Source: Vicia villosa (taxonomy: Eukaryota > Streptophyta > Magnoliopsida > Fabales > Fabaceae). From it: a DNA stretch of 64,000 nucleotides. Numbering within the stretch: position 1 is the stretch's first letter; each line of letters opens with the position of its first letter. Positions 1 to 28,800 of this stretch are shown here, in pieces. The position numbers and the translations under genes were made by a program. The stretch covers positions 189,311,247 through 189,375,246 of the forward strand of contig NC_081183.1 of assembly GCF_029867415.1 (NCBI RefSeq), given 5' to 3'. Below the pieces are notes generated by a model, which saw only the letters and a list, made by a program, of their open reading frames with translations, searched no databases and was not told where the DNA came from.

Positions 1-235
1 GCCTACCAAAATATCATGTAAACAAAAAACTTCAAATATATAGTATTATTTGTTGTTTTAGTAATATCTTACGATTTTTGTTACGATCATATGTTTTACG
101 ATCTTGATACTCCCTCTTGATCTTACAAAACAATTGGGTAGGATCTTCTGATCTTAGTGACGATCTTATGTTTCACGATCTTACTATCCCCTTCTTTATG
201 CAAGATCCTGATATTGACAACCTTGGATGACACCA
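1..235. mobile_element. Remnant of a hAT-like non-autonomous element
   Basis: AT-rich sequence with repeated 'acgatctt' and 'gatctta' motifs ending in 'gacaacctt'. It resembles the right half of the element at 9655-10167, which carries a similar order of motifs ending in 'gattctgacaacctt'. The left end is outside the window or lost. It lies upstream of, or in the first intron of, PRP40A. Family assignment is inferred from the internal match only. Confidence 0.35.
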
Positions 236-1118
236 TAATATGTTCTGCTAATTCATTTAACTATGCGGTCCACTTCTGTTGTCAGATTATTAGCTTTCAT
301 TTCTGGTATATAATCCACTATGCGATGTGTATTTTGAATGACAATATTAGGATATGCGCTCAGTGATCTGGTTTTTTCTTTTATACTTTTCATTATAAGT
401 TATTAATTGTTGATTGCCAACCATACGATTTTTTTTTTTTGTATATGATTCATATGCATTACCCCTTCTCACTTGTTTTTGGAGCCCTTTTGCTGGCTTC
501 TATCTTCCGAACATGCTTCCTCATCAATCATACCATTCTTTTTTTCATTGTTTTTTGTTGGTGCTCTCTCACCCATTTCAATTTGTGCCAGTGTTCCCTC
601 ACTGAACCTGTCTTCTCTTCTACAGTCACGATAAGGGACATCAACCTTGTGTCTCAAGCACTCTGGAACCCCTTCAATCAGCTCTAGCCCTCAGCCTTTC
701 TGCTGCCAAACCCTCCCGTTTTTCTTTACGAAACTGACTAGTTGGACTTTGTTTTGGGCCTCCATATGATATATATCCTCCAGTCTTTGTCATCTCTATA
801 AATTGTGGAGCAACCATTTTTTCCTGTTTCATAACCACTATCAAATACAAATTAATTAATCATATTTTCAACATTTCATGTTTTTTAGATTTTACATTTT
901 CAGCAGGATCTTATGATCCGTGTTACAATCACTCAACTTGTGACCTTTAATCTTCCTTTCATCCTAGGTTAACATAATCTTCTTTTAATCTTAGCCACAC
1001 AATTAAAATCTAACGGCTACTATTTATTCTTTCTGTTCTCACATAAACAAGTCATTCTCACATATGCCCCCTATATTCTAGTATATGTTATTTATTTATC
1101 TTTGAACTAATCTATAAG
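236..1118. other. Non-coding stretch upstream of the first visible PRP40A exon
   Basis: Pyrimidine-rich, AT-rich sequence without a supported exon. Short open frames here have no recognisable domain. The missing first PRP40A exon (about a dozen codons, judging by Arabidopsis PRP40A) was looked for as an ATG-Ala-Asn-Asn type start and not found. Confidence 0.4.
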
Positions 1119-1666
1119 CTATGTTGTCAATACCACGCTATAGCAGAATAACGTAGCGATGGTAGTGGTCCGCTAGCTACTGTCAACAATAGAGGATGTG
1201 TGGCAGCTATTTGCGTCCCCAAACTGCTACCGCAGCCGCTATTGAGCCCCGTATTAGAATTTTATGGATAAATTCCTCAAATTCATTTTTTTAAACTGTT
1301 TTTTTTAAGGTATAGATTTTAATTAGTAATTTTATGTTCTTGCTTCTCAAATACTCATGATGTTCTTATTCCTACTTTTACTTCAGTTCTATTTTATTCT
1401 TCTCCTCTGCTTAAGTTTTATTAATCTATAATTTATGCTTACTTTGTGTATTGTATGATGATCTTTAGTTTTGTGTACTAGTCTATTTTTGAGTATTTAT
1501 GTTTGCTTTGTTCACGGGTTGTTAGTCTTTGCTATAGCGCCTATCCCGCTATCCGCTATACCGCCTACCCCCCTTCAGCTATACCGCCTACCCCCCTTTC
1601 AGCTATACCGCCATAACATTTTTAAGAGTCGGTGTTACGCAACGCTATCCGAGATCAACAACATAG
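1119..1666. mobile_element. hAT-like non-autonomous DNA element, about 548 bp
   Basis: The left end reads ctatgttgtcaatacc and the right end, reverse-complemented, ctatgttgttgatctc, giving imperfect terminal inverted repeats. The flanks are tctataag (1111-1118) and tctatatg (1667-1674), a 7/8 match consistent with an 8-bp hAT target duplication. Inside there are repeats of a 'gctataccgcc' motif near 1550-1615. No transposase is coded. Confidence 0.5.
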
Positions 1667-2126
1667 TCTATATGGCCTCTTTTGACTTGATTGTTGGGTC
1701 CTCCAAAGTTTGGTTCTCCCTTATTTACGCAAGTTATTTCATTTTTCCCGTTCATGTTATTTATTGCTTTTTCATAGGGAATTATGGCTCATCTGATTCA
1801 TGTAGCTAACTCTACTTAGTAGGACAGTGCTTGGTGGCGGTTGCTGTTGCAATTCCCTCTGCCCCTAATAATAAGCCTCCATTGCAAATTTTAATTATAT
1901 TAAGAAAAGTTGTTGTATAGTTAATGCGTCCATTTTGCATGTGAGTTAGCAATATTAATTAGGGTTTTGTTTGGAAAAATATAATAATGCATCTAGTAAT
2001 TTGAAAGGGGGCTTATATTTAGGGATGCATTATTTTCTAATGTGGGGTTATAATTAGAGATAGTGGGAGTATTAACTATTCTTTCACTTGAATATTTTGC
2101 AATCACTCACCTCTTTCTATCTGCAG

Positions 2127-15119
<12,993 letters not shown>

Positions 15120-16361
15120 CTCTGCGTCCCTAACCTTTTTGCAATGATGAATGTTAACCTTTTTGCAATGATGAAGGTTAACCTTTTTGCAATGATGAGA
15201 TATATAATCTAACCTGTTTTGGGGATTATTGATTTTTCGTTGTGCAACAACCTTGTTACTTTTCATCTCGGGACGCACCTGTCAATTTAGGATTATGTAA
15301 GAATGAAATCTTTCGGTTTCTGTTGTAGATTTATCAAATTTTATGTACACTATTTTTGTACACTATCTTTATATTATGTATACTTTTTACACAATATTTG
15401 TAGATTATGTTCTGACAAATGCTGAATTGGTGAACTGTTGCCATTTTACCAGAATAACTAAGCTATGTTTTATGTGTTTGATCATTTGTCCTCGATGAAG
15501 TAACTTAACGATGTGTTGAAGGAGTAATTTAGTGATGATGTGTTGAGACTTGAGACACCATGTAGGGCTCAATCTTAGTAAAAATCATTGTATTTCAAAT
15601 ACATAAACATGGGCTATGTTTATCACATTTTCATCAGACTCTTAAATTCTATAATTGCTCATCAGACCTGTGAAATTTATTTAATTAGTATTGATAATTA
15701 GTGTAGTTTAAAGAAATAACTTAGAATATAGTAGTATAAATGTTTTCTTAATTGTGTTTCTTATTTATTTTGTTAATTTTTTTTTTTAGTAATATAAGAT
15801 TGTTAAAAAATATAATATAAATATATTGTTAAAAAAAAAGTAAAGTGTCTCACTAAAAGGTAAAAATGATTAAAAAAGTAGACTAAATATATTCGTTAAA
15901 AAAATATTTCTAAGAAAAGGTAAATAAAATGATTAAAAAAGTAGACTGAATAGTTGGTGGAAAAAATTATGATTTTTTTATTAGTTTGAAGGAGAAATAT
16001 TAATTTTTACCAAGTAATAAAAAAAATAAACTGTTAAATAAATATAAAAGTTACCAAATTAACATTGATTTATATGAAAAATTCTTAAGTTAATTTTTGA
16101 TTTAAGCGTCAAAATTTCTTTCAATACTCTAATAAATTTTTATATTTTAACAATATTTATATATAAGATGTTGGATTTCAAGTAATAATGTGCATAATAT
16201 TAAATTGTCAATAAATAAAACTATTATAAAAAGAAACTAAAAAAGAATATTTACTTGATGGATAAGTAAGACTAAGAACTAAAGTTAACTTGACTTATAT
16301 GCATAAATATTTACATGACTACTGCATAAAATAAAATTAAAGAACTCATAATGATTTGAAA
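15120..16361. other. PRP40A 3' end and convergent intergenic spacer
   Basis: 15120 to about 15400 is the probable PRP40A 3' UTR. The remainder to 16361 is AT-rich sequence with no supported gene, separating PRP40A from the convergently transcribed DUF4378-like gene. Confidence 0.6.
15131..15200 (+). repeat. Three tandem 24-bp units in the PRP40A 3' UTR
   Basis: Three head-to-tail copies of a unit beginning taacctttttgcaatgatga, at 15131, 15155 and 15179, start about a dozen bases after the stop codon. They differ by only one or two bases. Confidence 0.9.
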
Positions 16362-18091
<1,730 letters not shown>

Positions 18092-21000
18092 TTGAATTGA
18101 GGAACTATGTTGAAGGGTTAGGAATTCAAAATAAAAGATGATAGGTATAGGACAACATATTTGAAACCACCCATAAAGGATGCTTTTGTAGTTTATGACC
18201 TCATTTTTACTAGGATACAAAAATTACAAAATTTTAAAATTTGATAAAAACACCCATTTTAAAATAAAAAATTAACATCTCAAAGTAACTTTTTTTTATG
18301 AAGACATAGTAGCTTTTCTCAATTGTTTATTTTTGTGGTAGTTTACCAAATAAGTGTAGTAGATGGTTAAATTGGATTTGACATTTGTATGATGCTAACC
18401 AATGTTTTAAAGTTGTTAGCATCATATATTATTTAAAAATATAGGTATTGAAAAAAATTCAAGTTGCAAGTAGATTTAATATAAGATCCTTTAACATACG
18501 TTGATTTTAATAAAATTTAACATAAATTTTTAGTGTAAATTGATTTAAATTATTTGTCATTTATATTCACTTTCAAAGCTCAATATTATTGGATGTGGGA
18601 GTCTAATTCTTACCTTAAATCCAATTAATTACCTTTATATTTTAAAATATAATATTCTTATTTTTGATTTGTTAGTTCAGTGACTGAAATTTTAACTCTT
18701 AACAATATATAAATGAGATATAACCTTTATTTCAAAATCAGATGTCTCTACATAATTATACATAATTATGATTAAATTAATTTAATGTGACATTTTAAAG
18801 AATATTTTAAAAGACCAATAACATGTTACATAGTAACTAAATTGATGTAGCCATATAAGTTGAAACACCAAATTAGGTATATTTATTTGAAAAATAATTT
18901 GTTCATGTGCGACTTGTGAGTTAGTTTAGATTTGGTTGTCAGCCAATTGTACAATTGTACAGTTTGGTTGTTGAATTTTATTTTAACTCTCTTCTTCAAT
19001 AAATAATATGGACCCAACACAAACCTCTCTATCTTTCTTATCTACTTTCACAATTTTCATTGCTTTATCTAAGATTTTTACTTCAATAATAATGCAATCA
19101 AAATTGAACAAAACTTGCTAAATCCTTGTACTTTTCCATACAATCTTTGTTAACTAGTGAAGGCTTAATTCTATTTTTGTTTCTTAACACCCCATGTGAC
19201 CTTTAATGTTTTTAATATAATTCTTTTTCTAAGGATGTAAAAGGATATTTTTATCTAAACATCTATCACTTTTGGTGGGAGATAAAGAGTAATCATGAAA
19301 AAGACTCATATATAAATTTCACATATGGAATTTATCAAGAAAAAAAAATTGAGTGCTATTAAAAAATATTAAAGTTTTTATTTTATTTTATATGTAAAAT
19401 TTGTTGAGGATATATTGCAAGTGTTAGTATTGGGGAAATAGTCCTACATAAAAATATAGTGACTTAGACATTTATAAATAGGAAAACCCATTCACCTGTC
19501 ACCTTAAGGTTTTGGATGAATAAGTGACGTGTCTCTCACAAAAATGTCTAGATCCTACACTATGTATTAATGTCTATAGTGAAAAATTCCCCCAACAAAT
19601 AGTATCATGAACTTTTGGTTCGAGAAAGGGACTGACTTACTTGTATCAAAAAATCAACGGCACTAACACTACAAGAGTGGTGAGTAAGAAACATTTCAAA
19701 AAAACAAAGGTCCCTAGTCCTAGTCCTACACTATGTATCAATGTTTCCTAATAAAAAATTACTCAAACAAAAAAATTACCCACAACGAATTAGATAAAAA
19801 TCTATAAAATAGATAGGAGCATGAGCACAAATTACTCACCCCGTTCCATACATGAATTTTGTTAAATATATCAACTCAATCATAATATCCTTGATTCTTT
19901 TTAATATTATTAAATTTTTAAATGAGATAATAAATTATAATTGATCGATAATTTTTTAAAAATACGAGTAAACGAATATGAGTATAGGTATTTAAATATC
20001 TATAAAATACGAATATAAATACAAATATTAGTGATCATGTAAATTCAAAGTATTTTTTTAAAACGCGAGTATAGAGACAAGTATTATAGTATTTAGTCCA
20101 AATCATACCCATTAGCACCTATATAAACATTCGATATAACATTTTTTATACTTCTAATTATAAAATTATTAAAAGTAATAACTTTATTTTCAAATATCTA
20201 ACTTATTGATTCTTTAATATTTTTTTACTATTAAAAAAAAGGTGAACATTAAATTCTTATAGTAATATCTACTGCTCCCTCCGTTTTTTATTATAAGTCG
20301 TTTTGGAAAAATATTTTGTATTTTAATATAAGTCGCTTTACAATTCCAATGACTAATTAATGCTCTTTTTTCTATTATATCCTTAAATATTTATTATTCT
20401 CTCTCATTTCAATTATATAAACTTATCTTCTACATGCCATTAATGAAGGATAATATTGTAAAAATCTTTTTAATTTCTCATTTTCATACAACAATTATAA
20501 TTTTTCTTAATCTGTGTGAAAAATCTAAAACGACTTATAATAAAAAACGGATGGAGTAATATGTTAGAGTTAGAGTACTATGTAAAAAAATGTACCTATC
20601 ATCGCTTTAATTTCAATTACGTGTGATATGGGTTTAGTTATTTATTACTAAAAAAATTTAAAAATGAAGAGTGGACTTGTTTGATTAAAAGTGGCACCTA
20701 GACAAAAGACAATGCAACTTTAAAGATAGATACATCCACTAATTTTGTATTATCTGCCTAATTATCAAACCCTAATCTTAGACCTTTATCTCTACCATAA
20801 CCTATTAATATTATCATTCTCACTTTTCTTTGTATAGCTCATCGACACTTGACAACACTTCAAGAAGTGTCATGAATCAAAATATCAAAGCTTACACATT
20901 TTCTTGTAAGGTTTTTTTTTTGTGTGTGGTTATATTTATTGTAAATTCTCTAATGAATGTAAATTATCGGGAACAATATTTCATACTAAGAGAAAAAACA

Positions 21001-22133
21001 TATTAACCTAATGTCATCAATTATGTTCCAAGTACAACATGAGAGACCCCTACCATAGCTAGGGGGCTGAGCTAAGGGAGAGGTTTCAGGGTTGAGGCAG
21101 TGACCCCTACCAAGTTTTTCATTTTTATTCAATTTCAATTTCATCAGTAAATTAAATTTTATTGTCATCTATTAATATCCAAAGAGTTTTAACATATATT
21201 TCTCATAATTATAATTTCTTTTCATAATTATTATTAAATTAAATAATTAATATATTTAGTAGATCAAATATATTAGTTATTTAATGAATTAAAATTAATT
21301 TCTTAATAATAGAGACTAGAGAGTATTTGATTTTTTTTTTGTAAAATTGAAAGTATAAAATAAAAATAAAAATGAAGTTATAAATTTAGAAGCTATTTGA
21401 AATATTTATTTAAAATATAAACTAGTATAACAAATTATATGCTCTTAAATAAAGCTGTTGTGAAACATCTATTGTAGTCATATGATACAATAAGTTATCT
21501 ACTATAAGTCAACATTTGATAATATCAAACAAAACTAAAATGTTATTTTATTCACCAATTCCTAAACTATTGAAATTTTTTAAATAGATCTATTAACTAA
21601 AAAGCTTATAATTAGGTCTTTGAACAATACATTTTTGTTTTGTAACTAAGTCTATTAGCTAGACTTTATTGGTCTTTGCACTAACACATTTTTGTTTTGT
21701 AATTAAGCCTATTGGTTAGACTTTATTAGAGACCGTTTGGTGTGGTAAATGGAGAGGAGAAAGATTTTTAGTTATGTGTGTTTAATTATTTTTTTTAGAA
21801 GGGAAAGAGAGGAGAGAAAAAGAGATCAAAATTTCTCACAAATTGAAGGGGAGGAGAAAGAAGGAAAAAATCGTATTTATAATCTAATTGCACTTCCCAC
21901 GTTATTCTTATTTTTATTTTAAAATATCAAAATTATTCTTAATGAAAATTTTAAAATTAAATTACATGTTTTTTATTTTTTATTTAAAAACTCCATTAAT
22001 ATATTTTGTCTCCATTAGTTATATCATTATTTTTTTCATGTCTCATCGAACAAGCAAGTAGGAATCAGCACTTACGTGATCATGATGAGAGTTTAAGGAA
22101 TGTGATTGGAGTGAAAATATAAAGAAGGATTCA
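18092..22133. other. AT-rich intergenic sequence (copy 1)
   Basis: About 4 kb upstream of the DUF4378-like gene. It holds a Stowaway MITE at 20275-20556 and a short palindrome (caattgtacaattg near 18946). Block 19400-19760 carries LTR-like phrases (gggaaatagtcctacataaa) without clear ends. No gene supported. Confidence 0.6.
20275..20556. mobile_element. Stowaway MITE (copy 1, first)
   Basis: Ends CTCCCTCCGTTTTTTATTAT and ataataaaaaacggatggag are the canonical Stowaway inverted repeats, about 282 bp apart, followed by TA. It is the same family as 25009-25290. Confidence 0.88.
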
Positions 22134-24363
22134 ATGAGAATCTTACGTGAAGAACCAACAAGTAAAATTGAAAGAGAAGTTCGACAAGAAGAAGTTAGAG
22201 GTCAAGCAAGCACAAGCAGACATCAAAGAACAAGACACATGCCTGCAAGGCTGCAGGAATGTGTGATTACATCAGATGATGTGGTTGATGAAGAAGGTGA
22301 GCTGGTACACTATGCTTTATATGCAGATGTCGAACCAATCAATGCAACTGAGGCATTGAAGGATTCGAAGTGGATGACTATGAATGAGGAACTGAAGTCC
22401 ATTGAAGTCAACAACACTTGGTCACTTGTTGAATTGCCTCAAGACAAGAAGGAAATCGATGTGAAATGAGTATACAAGGTGAAGGTGAATCCCAAAGGAG
22501 AAGTAACTCGATACAAGGAAAAACTTGTGGCGAAAGGATTTCTTTAGAAAGAAGGAATCGACTTCGACGAATTCTTTGCACCTGTTGCTAGAATAGAAAC
22601 AATCAGGTTGGTTGTTGGTCTAACAAACATGAACAATTGATACATATGGAAAATGAATGTGAAATATGCATTCTTGAATGACCCCTTAGATGAAGATGTT
22701 TATGTTAAACAACCAGTTGGGTTTGTGAAACAAGGTGGAGAAAGAAAGGTGTACTGACTGCATAAAGTCCTGTATGGACTCAAACAAGCTCAAAGATCTA
22801 GGAATAAGAAGATAGAATGTTTTCTAAGAGAGAAGGAATTTATAAAGTGCACAACTGAGCACGAAGTATATGTAAGAAGAAGCAAGAGTGAATTGCTTAT
22901 ACTATGTCTTTATGTCGATGACTTGTTGATAACAAGTAGTTATAAGAAAGAGATCGAAGACTTCAAAGGTGAACTTAGCAAGGAATTCGAAATATGTGAT
23001 CTAGGGGAGATTTCATATTTCCTTGGCATAGAAATCTACAAGAGTAGTAGAGGCTTGATGATGCATCAAAGAAGATATTCAAGTGAAATACTCAAGATAT
23101 TTGAGATGGAAGGATGCAACTCGACTTCGACACCTGCTGAACCAAGACTGCAACTGTCAAAAGACTCAGATAAAGATGGTGTCGAGCCAACACAATACAG
23201 ATCTAGCATACACTGTGGGTATGGTGAGTAGATTCATACAAAATGCAAAGGTATCACATTTAGCAACGACGAAGAATATACTAAGGTATCTCAAAGGAAC
23301 TATCGACTATGGCATTCTGTTTCCTACAGTTGATAAAGGAAAGGAATGCAAGCTAGTGGATTACACTGACTCAAGTTGGTGTAGTGATGTTGAGGATAGA
23401 AAATTCACAGCTGGTTATGTGTTTATGTTATGTGGTGCACTAGTTGTTTGGAATTAAACAAAAGAACCAATAGTAGCACTATCTTCGTGTGAAGCATATA
23501 ACACAACCGCTTCTCTTTGTTCATGTCAAGCAACATGGATGGTGAATTTGTTCGAAAAGATTACAACAAAGAATTATGGAGCAATTACCATGAATATGGA
23601 CAACATATCTGCTCTCAATCTAGCCAAAAATCCGATAGCACATGGAAGAGGCAAACACATCGAGATGAGGTTTCATTATCTTCGAGAGCAAGTAGCAAAA
23701 AGGGAGGCTGAACATGGAACACTGCAAAATTGAGAATCTGATTGTAGACACCATGAAAAGGGTGTGCAGGTCGAAGTCTTCAGAAGATTAAGAATAATCA
23801 TGAATGTAAATAGTTTAGACACAATGAATTAGGTGATGTGTTGAGAATGTAATTCTTTGTGTCAAAACATCATTTCGACAAAGGCTATTGTTGTCGAAAT
23901 ATTTAATGTGTCAAAATTGTATAGTTGTCGAAATGTCGAAGAAGTGTATCTAGACAGAAATTTAGACTTAGCTATGTTTCGTGTTTTTAGCTAAGTTAGG
24001 TTAGTTGGAGATTGCTTGGTGTGTAAACAATCTCAGCCAATAAATATAGAGGTACCCTATCATTGTAAGAGTGCAGTTTTATAGAGAAAAAATTAAGTAA
24101 AATCTCAGTTGTGAGCAGAGAGAAACTCTGCAAAAATATTCTTGTTCATCCCCCTTTTTCTTAAGCCCTAATTTCTTTTCTTCCCCAATTTATCTTTCTA
24201 TCTTCTCATAATTTATGTTTAGTGGAATCATCTTGCAACCAAGGTGTGGTTGATTCACTCAAGTGAAGAGTGATGAACAAGAGGCGAAATCAATCGGAGA
24301 AATTAATTCTTGTTCATCAAGATTGATTCACAATTCTCCTAGTTTCGGGTGTAATTCCAACAT
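22134..24363 (+). pseudogene. Broken Ty1/copia retrotransposon: pol remnant plus 3' LTR (copy 1)
   Basis: Reverse transcriptase and RNase H segments are recognisable (YKVKVNPKGEVTRYKEKLVA, LYVDDLLITSS, WCSDVEDRKFTAGYVF, LAKNPIAHGRGKHIEMRFHY). Reading requires crossing several stops and at least one frame change near 23215, so it is inactive. Gag, protease, most of integrase and the 5' LTR are absent. The 3' LTR is about 23839-24363 (TGTTGAGAATG...GTAATTCCAACA). A TGA at 22468-22470 stands where copy 2 has a Trp codon. Sharing by both copies shows the insertion predates the duplication. Confidence 0.88.
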
Positions 24364-25832
24364 GAACTTGTGAAATTATGATATTTTGAAATTTTGTAGA
24401 TGTCGTAATGTTTTAGAAATAGAGTTATCCAATTTGATCAGTTTAATAACTATACATTTTTATTATAGAGATCGAATTATTCAATTGAATCATCCGATTT
24501 AATCATATTTACTCATGTAGTTTGACTAATAAACTAGTGACCGAATACTCTCACCATTATTTGTTTTCTAGTATAACATCGTGTGCCTAGCACAATGTAT
24601 CTATCATATTGATCCCAGGCTTTGTATATTTATACATATAAAATGAGTGAATAACCATACAATTTTTTTATCATTCTTTCTTCCTGAACTCTATTGGAAT
24701 CAAGTCCCTAAACTAATATATATTTTTTAATTAAATCCTTCTATTACAGTTTGCCTAAGGAAAATATAACAAAAAGAACATCATTAGAAAATAAATATAA
24801 TACAAGTCCATATAATCATAATTATAAGCTAAGAGAGTATTTTAAAATCTATTATATGTAAAAATAACTATTGTTGACTTATTTAATGCTATTATTCCTA
24901 CTATACCATTTATTTAATTAAAAAATATTCATTGATAAGCAAGAACAATTTAATAGGTTTGTCTTATGTTTTACATGAAATTTTAAAAATTAATTTCACT
25001 TAATTATACTCCCTCCGTTTTTTATTATAAGTCGTTTTAGACTTTTCACACAGATTAAGAAAAATAATAATTGTTGTATGAAAATGAGAAATTATGAAGG
25101 TTTTTGCAAAATTATCCTTCATTAATGACACGTAGAAGATAAATTTATATAATTGAAATGAGAGAGAATAATAAATATTTAAGGATATAATAGGAAAAAT
25201 AACATTAATTATTCATTGAAATTGTAAAACGACTTTTATTAAAATACAAAGTATTTTTCCAAAACGACTTATAATAAAAAACGGAGGGAGTATTTCTTAA
25301 TTTCCTTAGAAATAGATGTTTTTTTTAGAGTATGTTTAACATTCTATAGAATCGTATTTTCAAAATTATTATTCTTAGGATTAATATTTCTATCTATGTG
25401 TTTGATCAAAATTTAAATTACCGAAAATATTTATAAATTTTATTTAATTTAAAATTATAAGAAAATATAAAAATAAAAATAAATGCGAATAGTAGTGAAA
25501 AATTAAAATATTAAAATTATAAATTTCATTGCAGAGCACAGCAGCATTATGGTTTCACTATGCCTTGTTAGCCACACCAACAAACACACTTCATAGACTC
25601 AAAAATTGCTCCCAAATTTCTTCCCTTTTCTCTCTCTCACACACAACACTAACATGATTTCCATTTCCAAATGACAATTGTTTCTATAACAAATGAGGCT
25701 AGAATCCAATCAATGTAGAATAATGATATGTAACTAAATACTAGTATAATAATAATACATAAGCAATGCAACGCATTAAGATGTTCATAGCTTACAACAT
25801 ATCTAATCGTGACACACAAAACACTTGGGCAT
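24364..25832. other. AT-rich spacer between copia relic and kinesin (copy 1)
   Basis: No gene supported. Contains a Stowaway MITE (25009-25290). The last few hundred bases are the likely 3' UTR and downstream region of the kinesin gene. Confidence 0.6.
25009..25290. mobile_element. Stowaway MITE (copy 1, second)
   Basis: CTCCCTCCG...CGGAGGGAG inverted repeats with a TA target duplication on both sides (25007-25008, 25291-25292). 282 bp, same family as 20275-20556. Confidence 0.93.
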
Positions 25833-28800
25833 TTAAATTGGTGTTTGAGCTCTCCAATTCTCTATTTTGGTCTTAAGATCACTACGCAATGAAATAAGTG
25901 ATTGCTGACGACGGACAAAAGCTGCAGTAAACTGCTTAACCTCCCCTTCTAGATTTTTTCTTCTCTGTACTTCAGTATTTAAATCTTTCAATGCATCTTC
26001 CTTTTGGTTTGAAACCATTGCAAATTTATCAGACGATTCAGATAACTTCTGTAGCAAGGAATCTCTTTCGTTCTTCAATAGTAGTAACTCCTTTTCGAGG
26101 CTTTCATTTAAAGCATCCTTTGAGTAAGCAGTTTCTGTTTCTCCTCTCAAACCACAGCCCTTTTGTCACAAAAATTTAGTTTAGGATAATTCAGAAACTC
26201 TCCTAACTACTTTTTCAAGTAAAGCTCAATATCAACTTCATTTGAAAGATTTTTAGAAGGAAAATGATGACATCTATAAATAAATCAGCTATCATATAAT
26301 TTAAGCTTTTTATAATTTGAAGTGCATGTAATACAAAGAGACAATGAGAGATTAGTATAACACATTTCATTTCTTACAAATTCTAATCCTTATATGACAC
26401 ACATATTCAACAAATACAAATAGAGTGAACACGGATTTTGACGATTTTGTAATGGTATATAATCACACAAAAACTACTATATCTATATATATATATTTTT
26501 AATTATTTGTTCAATTTCAGCTTTGAACAAATGCTAGTCAAGACTTTTAGTTACTAAGCGGTATTAATGACAAGTTTTGAAAAAAGACATAAGATATCCT
26601 AAAAATAAGACACAGAATAAAACCATGATTGATGATTGATATCTTGATATTTGAGGCGAGACAACTACCTTGTGTTCGCAGCTGCACAAAGGAGGCCTCT
26701 CTTCATTTCCTGTTGTTGAGCTTTCTGATAACTCCAGTGATGTAATTATGTTATTCATCCTCTTATGAAACTCTTTTCGTTGTTCTTGGATTATAGCGTT
26801 GTTTCCGGTGGAAGACCTTTCACCATTTCTATACATTGTAAAGTGACCTTCCAACGTTGAAAATAGCTGTGCACCAATTTCACTCATGGTTGAAAGCATC
26901 TTTTCGGTTGAGAATTTTCCATCCAAAGCAAATTTCTGTTTAGAATACAAGAAAAAGAAGTTAGTTTACTGTTTCTTGGAATGATCATTGCAAATAAAAC
27001 TGATATGGTGCACTCATTCAACCTGCATTACTGATAAAACCTCCTCAAAGCTATCTTTGTAGTTTTCCACGGATTCCGTTAACCTCAGAGGCAAATCTTG
27101 AATAAGTTGTGTTTCTTGTTGATTGTCTAGGCTCTTGCCTATTAATTGCTTGCTTGATGGTACTTCATCTGAATGCTTTCTCTGGATTAATATGCCAAGC
27201 CATGCATATTGAGAGTCCGATTTATAAGAGGGGGCGAAAAAGGCAAAAACTTGTAGTACATAGCATCAAGTATATTGTATACTAACCTCGAGTTCATTTA
27301 TCTTTTCATGAGCAAGCTCTAGTTGTCTTCTCAAAGCTTGAACCTCCTGTTCGTACTTTTCAATTTGATTTATACAACCCTTACAAACATCAGCCAAACA
27401 AAAAAAAAAAAAACTATAAAAAACAGCACACATACTCAAAAAAAAGAAAGATTAATATGGTATTACTCGGTTAAAAGAAACACATTTGTTATACAATGCT
27501 ATTAGAAGTACTTTGCGAGTAAGCAAGAGTATGGTCTGCACAAATCTTAGTTTTGGTGAAATCTAAATACAAAAATCATCGAATGGTGGGTGTATTGGTC
27601 AGATATAGTGAAACTGGTGAAACCAACAAGAATTGCTCAACAATGGAGGAAAATTTTCAACAGTTCACTAACCAATGATGCTATATATATTGCTACCTTC
27701 CTTTACCTGTTGCCACTTTTGGGGAAGCAGTGGATGGAATATGGAGGCAAAATAAAAATGCAAGAGAAAGACAAAAAAGAACATTCCTTTTAAAAAATAG
27801 AATGAACAGATATGAACTTACAGGAGTTGTATCGTTTGGTGGGAATGATTGATAATTTCGAGGGGGAGTCAATTGAAGAGAATCAAGGTCCGCAACAAAA
27901 CCATTGTTCATTTTCAACCACATATCTTCATCTGCCACATTGCTGAAAGCATCTGGAAGAGGACTACTATCTGGCGGACTACTATCTAGCAACGTTGAAT
28001 TCTTTGACCGCTTGACAACAAAAGCACTTGCTTCTTTTAAACAGGGAGATTTAAATATATCTCCTTGAGACGCACCGTTAATGTCACTGTACTCTTCCAT
28101 AAATCCCTGTCTCCTCGAATATCTAGGAGCCTAACAGTACACGAGAATTATTGTAACAACAAAATGGAGCAAAAATGTCAAAGAAAAGAGTGGAAAAGAA
28201 AAGCAAGTTAACTAAAAGTCTGAAAAGCAACATAAAAAGGAAAACTATGAATTGTTCAGAAGAACAAATATGTTCATGCATATATACACACAAATGACAA
28301 AGTTGTGTAAGGAAATCTTATATTAAAATTAGAAAGTATTTAGCATTTAGCTTCATATGGCCTTATTAGTTCATTTCTGATGAGGTGTACCTGGTTGTCA
28401 TTCGTCCCACCGTTTGAGATTGAGAACGATGTAGTATTGGAATTTTCAATTTTCATCCGTTCCTCTTTCATCCATTGATTACGCGATTTTCTCTCCTCTT
28501 CCAGTTCCATTTCAAGCTTCCCACGCTCCATTTCATACTAAATAGTGGAATATGAATACATAATTAACACAACAACGTAAAAGAGATTTCAATTAATGCT
28601 TTAGCATGAATTATTTGTAACACTGCAGAGTGCAGAAAAACTTGAAAAGTAAAACCTGCCTTGAGCAAATCGTTCCTGAGTTTAAGAACCTCTTGCTCGA
28701 GCACCCCAGCATGGGATCCCTAAACAGAAAATAGTAGTATTAAGATTTTCAGACATGAGGTGTAAACAAAAACTATCATTATAAGACAATTACCTCAAGT

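Noticed and set aside
20986..21168. 60-codon minus-strand frame duplicated at 38778-38960
   Set aside because: Conserved only because the whole segment is duplicated; no domain, splice or start context.
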